Positions 53,473-61,929 of a DNA stretch of 64,000 bases are shown here, one piece after another. This stretch comes from Desulfolithobacter dissulfuricans (GTDB lineage: Bacteria; Desulfobacterota; Desulfobulbia; Desulfobulbales; Desulfobulbaceae): contig NZ_AP024233.1 of the NCBI RefSeq assembly GCF_025998535.1, forward strand, positions 2,240,001-2,304,000. The letters run 5' to 3'. The position numbers and the translations under genes are program-made. Every line of letters begins with the position of its first letter. Position 1 is the first letter of the stretch. Below the pieces are notes generated by a model that saw only the letters and a list, made by a program, of their open reading frames with translations, made no database searches and was not told the DNA's origin.

Positions 53473-54891
53473 TCACCTGCTCCGCAACTGTTCCAGAAAC
53501 TGTTCCCCTGTGCGGACGATATTGCCGGCTCCCAGGGTCAGGAGCAGATCCCCCGGGCGGACAAACTCGTCCAGCCGCCGGAGCAGTTCCTCACCTTCAG
53601 GCAGGTAATGGGCCTGGCGGTGGCCATGCCGCTTTATCGCCGCCAGCAGCCCTTCACTGTCCACCCCGGCAATGGGCTCCTCGCTGGCCGGATAGATATC
53701 GGTGAGCAGCAGCACGTCGGCCCGGTGAAAGGCGGTGGTGAACTCATCAAAAAGGGCCGCGGTCCGGGTGTAGCGATGGGGCTGGAAAAGTACCACCAGC
53801 CGCCGCTCGGGCCACCCATCGCGAACCGCATCAAGGGTGACGCGTATCTCGGTGGGATGGTGTCCATAATCATCGATTACCAGGACGTCGTTCTCCATTC
53901 CCTTGAACTGCAGCCGCCGCTCCACCCCGGCAAAGCCGGCCATGGCCCGGGCAATGACTTCAAAATCGATTTCCAGTTCCAGGGCCACGGCCACGGCGGC
54001 CAGTGTATTGTAGATCGTATGCCGGCCCGGGGTATTTCGCCGCATGCGGCCAAGATCCCTGCCACGGTAGCGGACCGTGAACTCGGAGCCGCCGACCCCT
54101 GTCTCGATGCGTACCGCATGGAGGTCGGCCTGCTCGGTGAGACCATAGGTGATCTTTCTCTTCTTGATCCTGGGCAACAGGCTGGCGATATTGGGATCAT
54201 CCAGGCAGCAGATCACCACCCCGTAAAAGGGGATCAGGTCGATGAACTCAAGAAAGGTCTCCCTGATATGGTCCAGGTCCCGGTAGTAGTCCAGGTGCTC
54301 CAGATCGATATTGGTCACCACCTCGATGACCGGCGAGAGCTTGAGAAAGGAACCGTCGCTCTCGTCGGCTTCAGCAACCAGGAACTCGCCCTCGCCCAGC
54401 TTGGCGTTGCCCCCCAGGTTATCGACCTTGCCACCCACCACCACGGTGGGATCCAGGCCGGCCTCGGTAAGGATGGTGGAGATGAGCGAGGTGGTCGATG
54501 TCTTGCCGTGGCTGCCGGCCACGGCGATACCGTATTTCTTGAGCCGCATGAGCTCAGCGAGCATCTCGGCCCGCTGAATGACCGGAATCTGCTGCTCCCG
54601 GGCGGCCAGAACCTCGGGATTATCCGCAGAGATGGCCGACGAGGTAACCACAACGTCCGCTCCCTCGACCCAGGCCCCGTCATGGCCGGTGTGAATGATC
54701 CCGCCCAGGGATTCCAGCTTACGGGTGATGTCTGAACGGTTCAGGTCCGAGCCGCTGACCCGGTAGCCGAGATTGAGCAGCAGCTCGGCGATCCCGGACA
54801 TACCGATCCCGCCGATCCCGACAAAATGTATGTGCTTTGTTTTGTTATACAAGACAGTTCTCAGCGATTCGCGTTCACAAGACGCAGGCAT
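53473..54891 (-). CDS. murC: UDP-N-acetylmuramate-L-alanine ligase
   Basis: About 470 residues. Adds L-alanine to UDP-MurNAc. The N-terminal Rossmann motif [16 protein letters not shown], the P-loop [12 protein letters not shown], and [26 protein letters not shown] of Mur ligases are clear. The start is uncertain: ATG 54891 overlaps murG by 31 bases, GTG 54906 and TTG 54852 are alternatives, the last one close to the usual family N-terminus. Confidence 0.95.
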   Translation of the reverse strand: MPASCERESLRTVLYNKTKHIHFVGIGGIGMSGIAELLLNLGYRVSGSDLNRSDITRKLESLGGIIHTGHDGAWVEGADVVVTSSAISADNPEVLAAREQQIPVIQRAEMLAELMRLKKYGIAVAGSHGKTSTTSLISTILTEAGLDPTVVVGGKVDNLGGNAKLGEGEFLVAEADESDGSFLKLSPVIEVVTNIDLEHLDYYRDLDHIRETFLEFIDLIPFYGVVICCLDDPNIASLLPRIKKRKITYGLTEQADLHAVRIETGVGGSEFTVRYRGRDLGRMRRNTPGRHTIYNTLAAVAVALELEIDFEVIARAMAGFAGVERRLQFKGMENDVLVIDDYGHHPTEIRVTLDAVRDGWPERRLVVLFQPHRYTRTAALFDEFTTAFHRADVLLLTDIYPASEEPIAGVDSEGLLAAIKRHGHRQAHYLPEGEELLRRLDEFVRPGDLLLTLGAGNIVRTGEQFLEQLRSR

Positions 54892-55958
54892 TCCTCGACG
54901 ATACACAACGTCGCATCGGGGCGACCCATTTTTTTCATACAGCTGGCCATAGTATGCAATTTCTCCGGGGCTTGCAAGAGATCCCCAATCTGGTCGGCGA
55001 CGATGGCCCCGGAGAGCTCCCTTTCCAGGAAGACCCTGGCGCCACCACCCCGGGCGTAGTAATGGGCATTGATTTCCTGGTGATTATCGGCGGCATGGGG
55101 ATAGGGCACCAGCAGGGCCGGCAGGCCCATGACCGCCAGCTCGGCCAGGGTAGTGGCCCCGGCCCGGGAAACCACCAGGCTGGCCCGGCTGTAGAGCGAG
55201 GCCATATCCTGGAAGAAATCCGCCACCTCGGCCCGAATCCCCAGGGCGCTGTAGCCCGCCCGGACACGATCCTGATCCCGGCTGCCGGTCTGGTGGATGA
55301 CCATGAAATCATCAGCCAGCCTTTTTTTCAGTTCAGGAGCAGCCTCCAGCATCACCATGTTGAGGCGATGCGCTCCCTGACTGCCGCCCAGGACCAGCAC
55401 CACAGGTGTTACCGGTTGGGGTCGCTCCTCGGCGGCTGCCTGGACAATTTCCCGCCGGACCGGATTACCGCTCAGCACGGTACGCGCCGGCGGAAAGGGA
55501 TAATCGCAGGGAATGGAGAGAAAAATCCGGTCAGCTATCCTGGCCAGCATCCGGTTGGCCAGGCCAGGGACCGAGTTCTGTTCATGGATGCAGACCGGTA
55601 TCCTCCGCCGGCCCCAGCCGAGCTTTGCCGCCACCAGCACCGGGCCGGTCACATAGCCGCCGACCCCCAGGGCCAGGTCGGGCCTGAACCGGGCCAGGAT
55701 CCTTCCGGCCTGCCACACCGCCTTTGGTAAAACAGCCAGCGACCGGAACCGGTGGCCGATCCCCATACCCTTGAGTCCCATGCAGGAGATGGTGCCCCGC
55801 TCGAAATCATAGCCACCCAGAGTGGTGCGGTCGAGTTGCCGCTCGGTGCCGATAAAGAGTACCCGGCAGCCGGGAATCCGCTCCTGCATGGCCGTGGCCA
55901 CGGCAATACCGGGGAAAAGATGCCCCCCTGTTCCGCCTCCGGTTACGATAATCCGCAT
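54861..55958 (-). CDS. murG: UDP-GlcNAc:lipid I transferase MurG
   Basis: 365 residues. Makes lipid II on the inner face of the membrane. The three glycine-rich loops appear: [15 protein letters not shown] near the start, [14 protein letters not shown], and [11 protein letters not shown]; the C-terminal donor site has [37 protein letters not shown]. It starts 15 bases after the stop of the small CxxC gene, where ftsW would usually stand upstream. Confidence 0.97.
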   Translation of the reverse strand: MRIIVTGGGTGGHLFPGIAVATAMQERIPGCRVLFIGTERQLDRTTLGGYDFERGTISCMGLKGMGIGHRFRSLAVLPKAVWQAGRILARFRPDLALGVGGYVTGPVLVAAKLGWGRRRIPVCIHEQNSVPGLANRMLARIADRIFLSIPCDYPFPPARTVLSGNPVRREIVQAAAEERPQPVTPVVLVLGGSQGAHRLNMVMLEAAPELKKRLADDFMVIHQTGSRDQDRVRAGYSALGIRAEVADFFQDMASLYSRASLVVSRAGATTLAELAVMGLPALLVPYPHAADNHQEINAHYYARGGGARVFLERELSGAIVADQIGDLLQAPEKLHTMASCMKKMGRPDATLCIVEECLRLVNANR

Positions 55959-56164
55959 GTGGTCAGATTACCGGTCGAACTCAGACATCCCGCTCCCACG
56001 CCAAGCTGGTGCTGGGCAATGAAGGCCTGCAGGTTTTCCATAACCTCGGCAAAGCACTCCGGGCAGTACCCATGGGTGAGCCGTTCATCGGCCGACAGGA
56101 CAATCCCTTCCATCCAGGTGCCGCCAAGCTCTGTCCGCTGGCAGGCACAACAAATCTTAACCAT
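55943..56164 (-). CDS. Small double-CxxC (zinc-ribbon-like) protein between murD and murG
   Basis: 73 residues. Begins MVKICCACQRTELGG and has a second pair CPEC in HGYCPECFAEVMENL, so four Cys suited to one zinc or an Fe-S centre. Start and murD stop overlap (ATGGTTAA), coupling it to murD; a GGAG lies directly against the ATG, which is unusually close. The end overlaps the murG start by 16 bases. No known family was identified. It occupies the place where ftsW is normally found in this cluster. Confidence 0.68.
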   Translation of the reverse strand: MVKICCACQRTELGGTWMEGIVLSADERLTHGYCPECFAEVMENLQAFIAQHQLGVGAGCLSSTGNLTTCGLS

Positions 56165-57578
56165 CTCCTGGTTCTCCTTCACTCTCTTCTTTTCTCTTCT
56201 CTGACTGCAGGGCCCGGACCGCGTTTTCAAAAACCTCCCCGCGCTGACCGTAGCCTGCAAACATGTCAAAACTCGCACAGGCCGGTGAAAGAAGTACCGT
56301 CCCCCCTTCCCCGGCCAGGGCCGCAGCCTTTGCCACAGCCTCTTCCATGGTGGCGGCCCGGACAGACGGCACCAGGTCACCAAGGGCCTCTTCCAGGGCA
56401 TCGGCCGCCTCGCCGATCAGCACCAGGTGCTTCACCCTGGCAGCCACGCTTTCGCGCAGAACCCTGAAATCGCGCTCCTTGCTGCGCCCGCCGCAGATAA
56501 GCACCACCGGTCCGTCACAGCTTTCAAGGGCCGCGATCACCGCCCCGGTGTTGGTGGCCTTGGAATCGTTGATAAATCGGACACCGCCTACCGTGGCCAC
56601 CTCGGCCATCCGGTGCGCCGGCGGAGTGAACCTCTGCAAACCCTCTGCAATGGCTTGGGGCGGACAGCCAGCCACCCTGGCCGCCAGAATGGCCGCTGCC
56701 GCGTTGAACCGGTTAATCCGCGAGTTCAGTCGGGTTCCCGCAAGCGGGTAGCTCTCGTCGACCATCTGTCCGTGGATAACACCGTGCAACCGGACACCGT
56801 CCGGCAGCACCCGAGCCTGGGCCGACTCTTTTTCGCCGAAGCCAAGCATGCTGACATCCGCCACCACCCGGGTTTCCATGACCAGCGGATCATCGAAGCC
56901 CAGGATCGCCGTATCCCCTGCACGTTGACAGGCAAAGAGCCTGGCCTTGGCCGCCGCGTAACGCTCCATGGTGCCATGGCGGTCGAGATGATCAGGGCTC
57001 AAGTTGAGAAGTATCCCGATATCGGGCCGGAAATCACCGCTGAGCTCCAGCTGGAAGCTGCTCAGTTCCAGGACCGCCACCTCAAACTTCTCTTTCTTTT
57101 TCCTTTCTCCAGAGAGAAAAATCTCCAGCAGCGGCCGGCCGATATTCCCACCCACAAAGGGATGCAGGCCGCCGGTCTCCAGCAGGGTGCCGATGAGCCC
57201 GGTGACCGTGGTCTTACCGTTACTACCGGTCACGGCGATCACCGGCATCTTCAGACGACCACTGGCCAGGGCAAGCTCGCCGACCACGGGAATCCCGCGT
57301 TCCCTGGCACAAACCAGAACATCCAGATCCAGGGGCACCCCGGGACTGGGCACCACCAGGTCGGCATCCTCGATACACTTCCCTGTGTGCCCGCCGCTCT
57401 CCAACTCGACCCCGAGTCTGTCAAGCAGGGACAGATCCGCCCGGCCAAGCGCCTCCACGGGCCGAGACTCGGACACGACCACAGAAGCGCCGAGCTGGCG
57501 AAGAAAACGCACCGTGGCCAGGCCTGAACTTCCCAGGCCGATAACCACTACCTTTGTACCAGGACCCGGATCCAGCAT
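56157..57578 (-). CDS. murD: UDP-N-acetylmuramoylalanine-D-glutamate ligase
   Basis: 473 residues. Adds D-glutamate to UDP-MurNAc-L-Ala. Mur ligase motifs: VIGLGSSGLATVRFL at the start, P-loop TGSNGKTTVTGLIG, NLSPDHLDRHGTM, NDSKATNTGA and LSPACASFDMF at the end. Its ATG overlaps the mraY stop by one base (ATGA), so the two are coupled. A short charged insertion (LSGERKKKEKFE) interrupts the middle domain. Confidence 0.96.
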   Translation of the reverse strand: MLDPGPGTKVVVIGLGSSGLATVRFLRQLGASVVVSESRPVEALGRADLSLLDRLGVELESGGHTGKCIEDADLVVPSPGVPLDLDVLVCARERGIPVVGELALASGRLKMPVIAVTGSNGKTTVTGLIGTLLETGGLHPFVGGNIGRPLLEIFLSGERKKKEKFEVAVLELSSFQLELSGDFRPDIGILLNLSPDHLDRHGTMERYAAAKARLFACQRAGDTAILGFDDPLVMETRVVADVSMLGFGEKESAQARVLPDGVRLHGVIHGQMVDESYPLAGTRLNSRINRFNAAAAILAARVAGCPPQAIAEGLQRFTPPAHRMAEVATVGGVRFINDSKATNTGAVIAALESCDGPVVLICGGRSKERDFRVLRESVAARVKHLVLIGEAADALEEALGDLVPSVRAATMEEAVAKAAALAGEGGTVLLSPACASFDMFAGYGQRGEVFENAVRALQSEKRKEESEGEPGDG

Positions 57579-58657
57579 CAGCGCAGTTTCAAGGTGGCCA
57601 GGGCGATCAGACCCAGAATAATGGAGATGATCCAGAACCGGACCACCACCTTGGGTTCCTGCCAGCCCTTTTTCTCAAAATGATGGTGGAACGGCGCCAT
57701 GAGAAAGATCCGTTTGCCGCCGGAGATCTTGAAGTAACCGACCTGGAGGATCACCGACAGCGCCTCCAGCACAAAAATACCGCCGACAATGGCCAGGAGA
57801 AATTCCTGCTTGATGATAATGGACACCGCGCCCAGGGTACCGCCCAGCGCCAGGGAGCCCACGTCGCCCATGAATATCTCGGCCGGATAGGCGTTGAACC
57901 AGAGAAATCCCAGACAGGCACCCACTATGGTGCCGCAAAAAATGGCCACCTCGCCGGCACCCTGGACATAGGGAATCTGCAGGTAGCTGGCCACCACCGC
58001 GTTACCGGCCACATAGGAAAAAATCAGGTACACACCACCGCTGATCACCACCGGCCCGGCGGCCAGGCCGTCGAGTCCGTCGGTGAGGTTGACGGCGTTG
58101 GATGCGCCGACGATAACCATGACCGCAAAGGGCACATACCACCAGCCAAGGTCAGGATGAAAATTCTTGATAAAGGGCAGGCTGAGAGTGCCGTCATACT
58201 CCGGATGCAGGAGAATATAGAGCCCGACCATGGAGGCCCCGGCCATCTGCAGCACCAGCTTGCCGCGGGCCGAGAGTCCCCGGGTGTTCTGTTTTCTTAT
58301 CTTGCGCAGGTCATCGATGGAGCCGATCATGCCGAAGAAGATACAGATCCCCAGCAGCAGCCAGATAAGACCCGAGGTCAGGTCCGCCCACAGCAGGGTG
58401 GAGACCACCATGGCCGCCAGGATCAGGACCCCGCCCATGGTCGGCACGCCCTGCTTGGAAAAATGGCTGCTGGGTCCGTCACTGCGCACCACCTGGCCGA
58501 TCTGCCGGGCCTGCAGCCAGCGGATGAACCGTGGGCCGAGCCAGACCACGAGCAGAAAGGCGGTGACTGTCGCCCCGATGGACCGGAACGTGATATAGCG
58601 AAACACGTTCAGGGCGCTGAAGGTGGTGTGCAGCGAATAGAGCAGATGATAGAGCAT
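57578..58657 (-). CDS. mraY: Phospho-MurNAc-pentapeptide transferase MraY
   Basis: 359 residues and about ten membrane helices. Makes lipid I from UDP-MurNAc-pentapeptide and undecaprenyl phosphate. The paired Asp of IDDLRKIRKQNTRGLS, the NAVNLTDGLDGLA loop, FMGDVGSLALGG, and the C-terminal FLMAPFHHHFEKKG are all present. It follows murE/murF after a 95-base spacer that contains a long hairpin. Confidence 0.97.
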   Translation of the reverse strand: MLYHLLYSLHTTFSALNVFRYITFRSIGATVTAFLLVVWLGPRFIRWLQARQIGQVVRSDGPSSHFSKQGVPTMGGVLILAAMVVSTLLWADLTSGLIWLLLGICIFFGMIGSIDDLRKIRKQNTRGLSARGKLVLQMAGASMVGLYILLHPEYDGTLSLPFIKNFHPDLGWWYVPFAVMVIVGASNAVNLTDGLDGLAAGPVVISGGVYLIFSYVAGNAVVASYLQIPYVQGAGEVAIFCGTIVGACLGFLWFNAYPAEIFMGDVGSLALGGTLGAVSIIIKQEFLLAIVGGIFVLEALSVILQVGYFKISGGKRIFLMAPFHHHFEKKGWQEPKVVVRFWIISIILGLIALATLKLR

Positions 58658-58693
58658 GCTGGGTTCTGTTTTCTGTGTTGTGGTTATCTCGGC

Positions 58694-58717
58694 GATGGTT
58701 TCCCGGGGGAAACCATC
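58694..58717. other. 11-bp perfect hairpin in the murF-mraY spacer
   Basis: GATGGTTTCCC (58694-58704) pairs with GGGAAACCATC (58707-58717) across a two-base gap. No U run follows on the minus strand, so it is not a standard terminator; a transcript-processing or stability role is possible. It sits in the only sizeable gap in the upper half of the cluster. Confidence 0.6.
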
Positions 58718-58752
58718 CTTTCAACAGTGTGAAATGGCGGTGGACCGCCTGT

Positions 58753-61700
58753 TCAACTCAACTGGCCTGTTTGCAGGCTCAACCGGTCCTCCAGCCCGTG
58801 GATCACTCGCTCCATACGCATCCCGCGTGAGCCCTTGACCAGGATCCAGTCGTCCCCGGTCAGCCGGCCGCAGATAATAAGGGCATGGAGCCAGCCGGCC
58901 ATGGTGTCGGTATCGGTAAAGACCTGGATCTGCCGCGCATCCATGCCGCCCATCCGGGCCCCTTCGGCCACGGTATCGGCAAACCGGCCGGTGACGACCA
59001 GGAGATCGAAACCAAGCTCTGCCACCCGACGGCCCACCTCCGCATGGGCCTCCCGGGCTCCGTCCCCAAGTTCCAGCATGTCACCCAGGGCCGCCACCCG
59101 TCGGCAGTCTTTGCTGCCAAAGGATGATACGGTTTCCAGGGCCGCGGCCATGGAGGCGGGATTGGCATTGTAGGCATCGTTGACCACCTGGATACCGCCG
59201 GGCAGCCGGTATAGCTGCATCCGTTTATCCACCGCCCGATAGGCAACAAGCCCCTGAACAATGGTTTCCGGCGCTATCCCGGCCGCATGGGCGATGGCAG
59301 CTGCGGCGCAGCAGTTACTCACGTTGTGCAGTCCCGGCGCAGCCACGGTGAGCCGCTCCTTCCAGGGGCCGATATGGAGGGTGAAGCGGACGCCTTTTTC
59401 CCCAAGGTTTGCCACCCTGGTGGCCCGGACCTCGGGATTGTATTTTCTGCCCGCAGGGGTCACCGCAAAACCGATCTGGTGCTTCCCGGTACGCCGGGCC
59501 AACCGCCTTGTATGGGGGTTGTCGTAATTGACCACACAGACACCATCGGGTCGCATGGCGGCAAAGAGCTCGCCCTTGGCCTCCATGACCCCTTCCACGC
59601 TGCCCAGGCCTTCCAGATGGGCGGCCTGGACATTGGTGATACAGCCGATGTCCGGATCACCGATCCCGGTGAGGCGCTCGATTTCACCGGGCCGGTTCAT
59701 ACCCATCTCCAGGACAGCCAGCCGATGGGTGGCCCGCAGGGGAAGAAGCGACAGGGGCAGGCCGATCAGATTATTGAAGTTGCCCCGGGTCTTGAGCACC
59801 TCCCACGGCGGCTCGAGATGGCGGCTGAAAATGGCACCGGTCATCTCCTTGACCGTGGTCTTGCCGGAACTGCCGGTGATGGCGGCCACCGTGCATCTGC
59901 GGCCCGCCAAACGACGCCGAAATCCCGCCAGGTCGCCAAGAGCCCGCAGGGTGTCTTTGACCCGGACCGTCACAACCCCGGTATCCGGGCACGTTCGCGA
60001 AACCACGACGCAGGCCGCACCTTTTTCCACCGCTGCCTGGACATAGGCATGGCCGTCAAACCGCTCACCGACCAGGGCGACGAAGATGTCGCCGGGCTGG
60101 ATGGTCCTGCTGTCGGTGGAGACCCGGCCCGTCATGGCTTCAATCGGACCGGTGGCCACAACCCGACCCCTGGTCGCGGCGCAGACCAGGCGCGGATTCC
60201 AGGTCATGAGCCCGTTTTGCGCCTCGAGCCGGTCGTCAAAAAACCGTCGGCTCCCGGCCTGCCCGGCCGGACCGATGATCTGGCAGCTCTCATGTCCCTT
60301 GCCGGCGACAAGGACAATATCTTCCGGTTCAGCCAGGCAGCAGGCCAGATGGATGGCCTTCTTCCGATCCTCCACCAGGATATAGCCCCGCTGACGGAAA
60401 AAGAGCTCTGCCACTGGGTACCTGGCGAGCCCGCCTTCCCGTATACCTTCCTCGATAGCGGCCAGGATGACAAAGGGATTTTCGGTACGCGGATTATCCG
60501 AGGTCACCACCACCAGATCGGCCAGCTCGGCCGCGATCCGGCCCATCTCCGGTCGTTTGCCCTGGTCCCGGTCACCGCCGCAGCCAAAGACGCAGACAAG
60601 CCTGCCCCGGGCCAGGGGACGGAGGGTGGCCAGGACACTGGCCAGGGCATCGGGCGTGTGGGCATAATCGACGAACACGGTGGGAAAGAGTTCCGGAGGC
60701 CCCCCTTCCAGGCTGACCCGTTCCAGCCGACCGGGAACCTGCCCCACCGTGGCCAGACCCGCGGCCACCTGCTCCAGGTCCAGGCCAAGCGCCAGGCCGG
60801 CCCCGGCGGCGCTGAGCAGGTTGGCCATGTTGTATGTGCCGGTCAGGGAGGTGTCGAGTACCACCCTTGTGGTCTCATGTCGTCTATCTTCGACACACCG
60901 TCTGTCTGCGACACACTCCATGACCAGGCGGCTGCCGGTCACCCCCTGCTGTTCGATGCGCCCGCGCAGCTGACAGTCGGCCGTGAAACCGGAGGCAAGC
61001 AGCCGATAGCCACCGGTCGTCTGTCTTCGACACACCGTCTGTCTTCGACACACTGCCTCCAGCTCCGCATACAGCCGCCGTCCCCAGTCCTGCACCGTAT
61101 CGCCCATGGCGATGACCGCAACTCCGTCCGGGGCCAGGTAACGGGTGAAGAGCAGCTTCTTGGCCGCAAAATAGGATTCCATGTCACCGTGGAAATCCAG
61201 GTGATCACGGCTGAGGTTGGTAAAGACCGCCACATCAAACCTGAGCCCGGCCACCCGTTTCTGAACCAGGGCATGGGAGGAGACCTCCATGATCACGTGG
61301 CTCACCCCGGCCGCTGCCATTTCCGCCAGCAGACCCTGGAGCCGAACCGGATCCGGGGTGGTCAACGGTGCTTCCCGCAGGACCTGTTCTCCGCTGGCGT
61401 CGGTATAGCGGTAATTAACCGTCCCGATCACCCCCACCCGATTCCCCTGGTGGGTGAGCATGGCTTCCATGAGCCAGGAAGTGGTGGTCTTGCCGTTGGT
61501 GCCGGTGAGGCCGATCAGCACCATCTTCTGCGCCGGATGATCGTGCAGGGCCGCTGCCAGCAGACCAAGAGCCAGGTGTGTGTCTGCCACCCGGATCATC
61601 GCTACACCCGGGCCCGGTGCCGGTACTTCCCGCTCGACCACCACCGCGGCTGCTCCCTGGGCCACAGCCTGGAAGATAAAATCGTGCCCGTCCACCCGCT

Positions 61701-61854
61701 CTCCGGCAAGGGCGACAAAGAGACTGCCCGGCTCCACCGCCCTGGAATCGGCGGCAATGGCCGTTATTTCCGGAGCAGGGCTGTCCGCCTGCACCTGGAG
61801 CACCAGGTCCCGGGGCAGGGAATCTATCAGGGCATCAAGTTTCATGCTTTCCAT
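58753..61854 (-). CDS. murE: Fused MurE-MurF ligase with two in-frame repeat insertions
   Basis: 1033 residues in one open frame. Residues ~1-520 are MurE (adds meso-diaminopimelate): DSRAVEPGSLFVALAG, P-loop GTNGKTTTSWL, and the DAP-type signature SDNPRTENP. Residues ~545-1033 are MurF (adds D-Ala-D-Ala): STDSRTIQPGDIFVAL, P-loop GSSGKTTVKEM, NPASMAAALE. The join reads DDRLEAQNGLMTWNPRL, with a Met where murF would normally start, so the fusion looks like loss of the murE stop. Two tandem 18-bp repeat pairs lie in the middle domain of the MurE half, in two different reading frames. Natural MurE-MurF fusions are known in a few bacteria. Confidence 0.92.
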   Translation of the reverse strand: MESMKLDALIDSLPRDLVLQVQADSPAPEITAIAADSRAVEPGSLFVALAGERVDGHDFIFQAVAQGAAAVVVEREVPAPGPGVAMIRVADTHLALGLLAAALHDHPAQKMVLIGLTGTNGKTTTSWLMEAMLTHQGNRVGVIGTVNYRYTDASGEQVLREAPLTTPDPVRLQGLLAEMAAAGVSHVIMEVSSHALVQKRVAGLRFDVAVFTNLSRDHLDFHGDMESYFAAKKLLFTRYLAPDGVAVIAMGDTVQDWGRRLYAELEAVCRRQTVCRRQTTGGYRLLASGFTADCQLRGRIEQQGVTGSRLVMECVADRRCVEDRRHETTRVVLDTSLTGTYNMANLLSAAGAGLALGLDLEQVAAGLATVGQVPGRLERVSLEGGPPELFPTVFVDYAHTPDALASVLATLRPLARGRLVCVFGCGGDRDQGKRPEMGRIAAELADLVVVTSDNPRTENPFVILAAIEEGIREGGLARYPVAELFFRQRGYILVEDRKKAIHLACCLAEPEDIVLVAGKGHESCQIIGPAGQAGSRRFFDDRLEAQNGLMTWNPRLVCAATRGRVVATGPIEAMTGRVSTDSRTIQPGDIFVALVGERFDGHAYVQAAVEKGAACVVVSRTCPDTGVVTVRVKDTLRALGDLAGFRRRLAGRRCTVAAITGSSGKTTVKEMTGAIFSRHLEPPWEVLKTRGNFNNLIGLPLSLLPLRATHRLAVLEMGMNRPGEIERLTGIGDPDIGCITNVQAAHLEGLGSVEGVMEAKGELFAAMRPDGVCVVNYDNPHTRRLARRTGKHQIGFAVTPAGRKYNPEVRATRVANLGEKGVRFTLHIGPWKERLTVAAPGLHNVSNCCAAAAIAHAAGIAPETIVQGLVAYRAVDKRMQLYRLPGGIQVVNDAYNANPASMAAALETVSSFGSKDCRRVAALGDMLELGDGAREAHAEVGRRVAELGFDLLVVTGRFADTVAEGARMGGMDARQIQVFTDTDTMAGWLHALIICGRLTGDDWILVKGSRGMRMERVIHGLEDRLSLQTGQLS
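60881..60916 (-). repeat. In-frame tandem 2 x 18-bp repeat (copy D) in murE
   Basis: Minus strand units gtgtgtcgcagacagacg and gtgtgtcgaagatagacg, each one base from the consensus. They are read as CVADRR and CVEDRR. The changed base in the second unit would give TAG in another frame, but not in the frame used. Copy E lies 101 bases further upstream in the gene. Confidence 0.93.
61018..61053 (-). repeat. In-frame tandem 2 x 18-bp repeat (copy E) in murE
   Basis: Two perfect consensus units on the minus strand, read as VCRRQT twice, identical in DNA and in frame to copy A in the glycosyltransferase. Both are preceded by Glu-Ala, because the bases just outside the unit (CA) are also shared. 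Confidence 0.95.
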
Positions 61855-61929
61855 ATTGGATTCAAACGGTTACAGGGAATATCTCCCCCACCGGAGTGCA
61901 TCGTCTGGTCAAGAATTCAGGTCCCTGGT

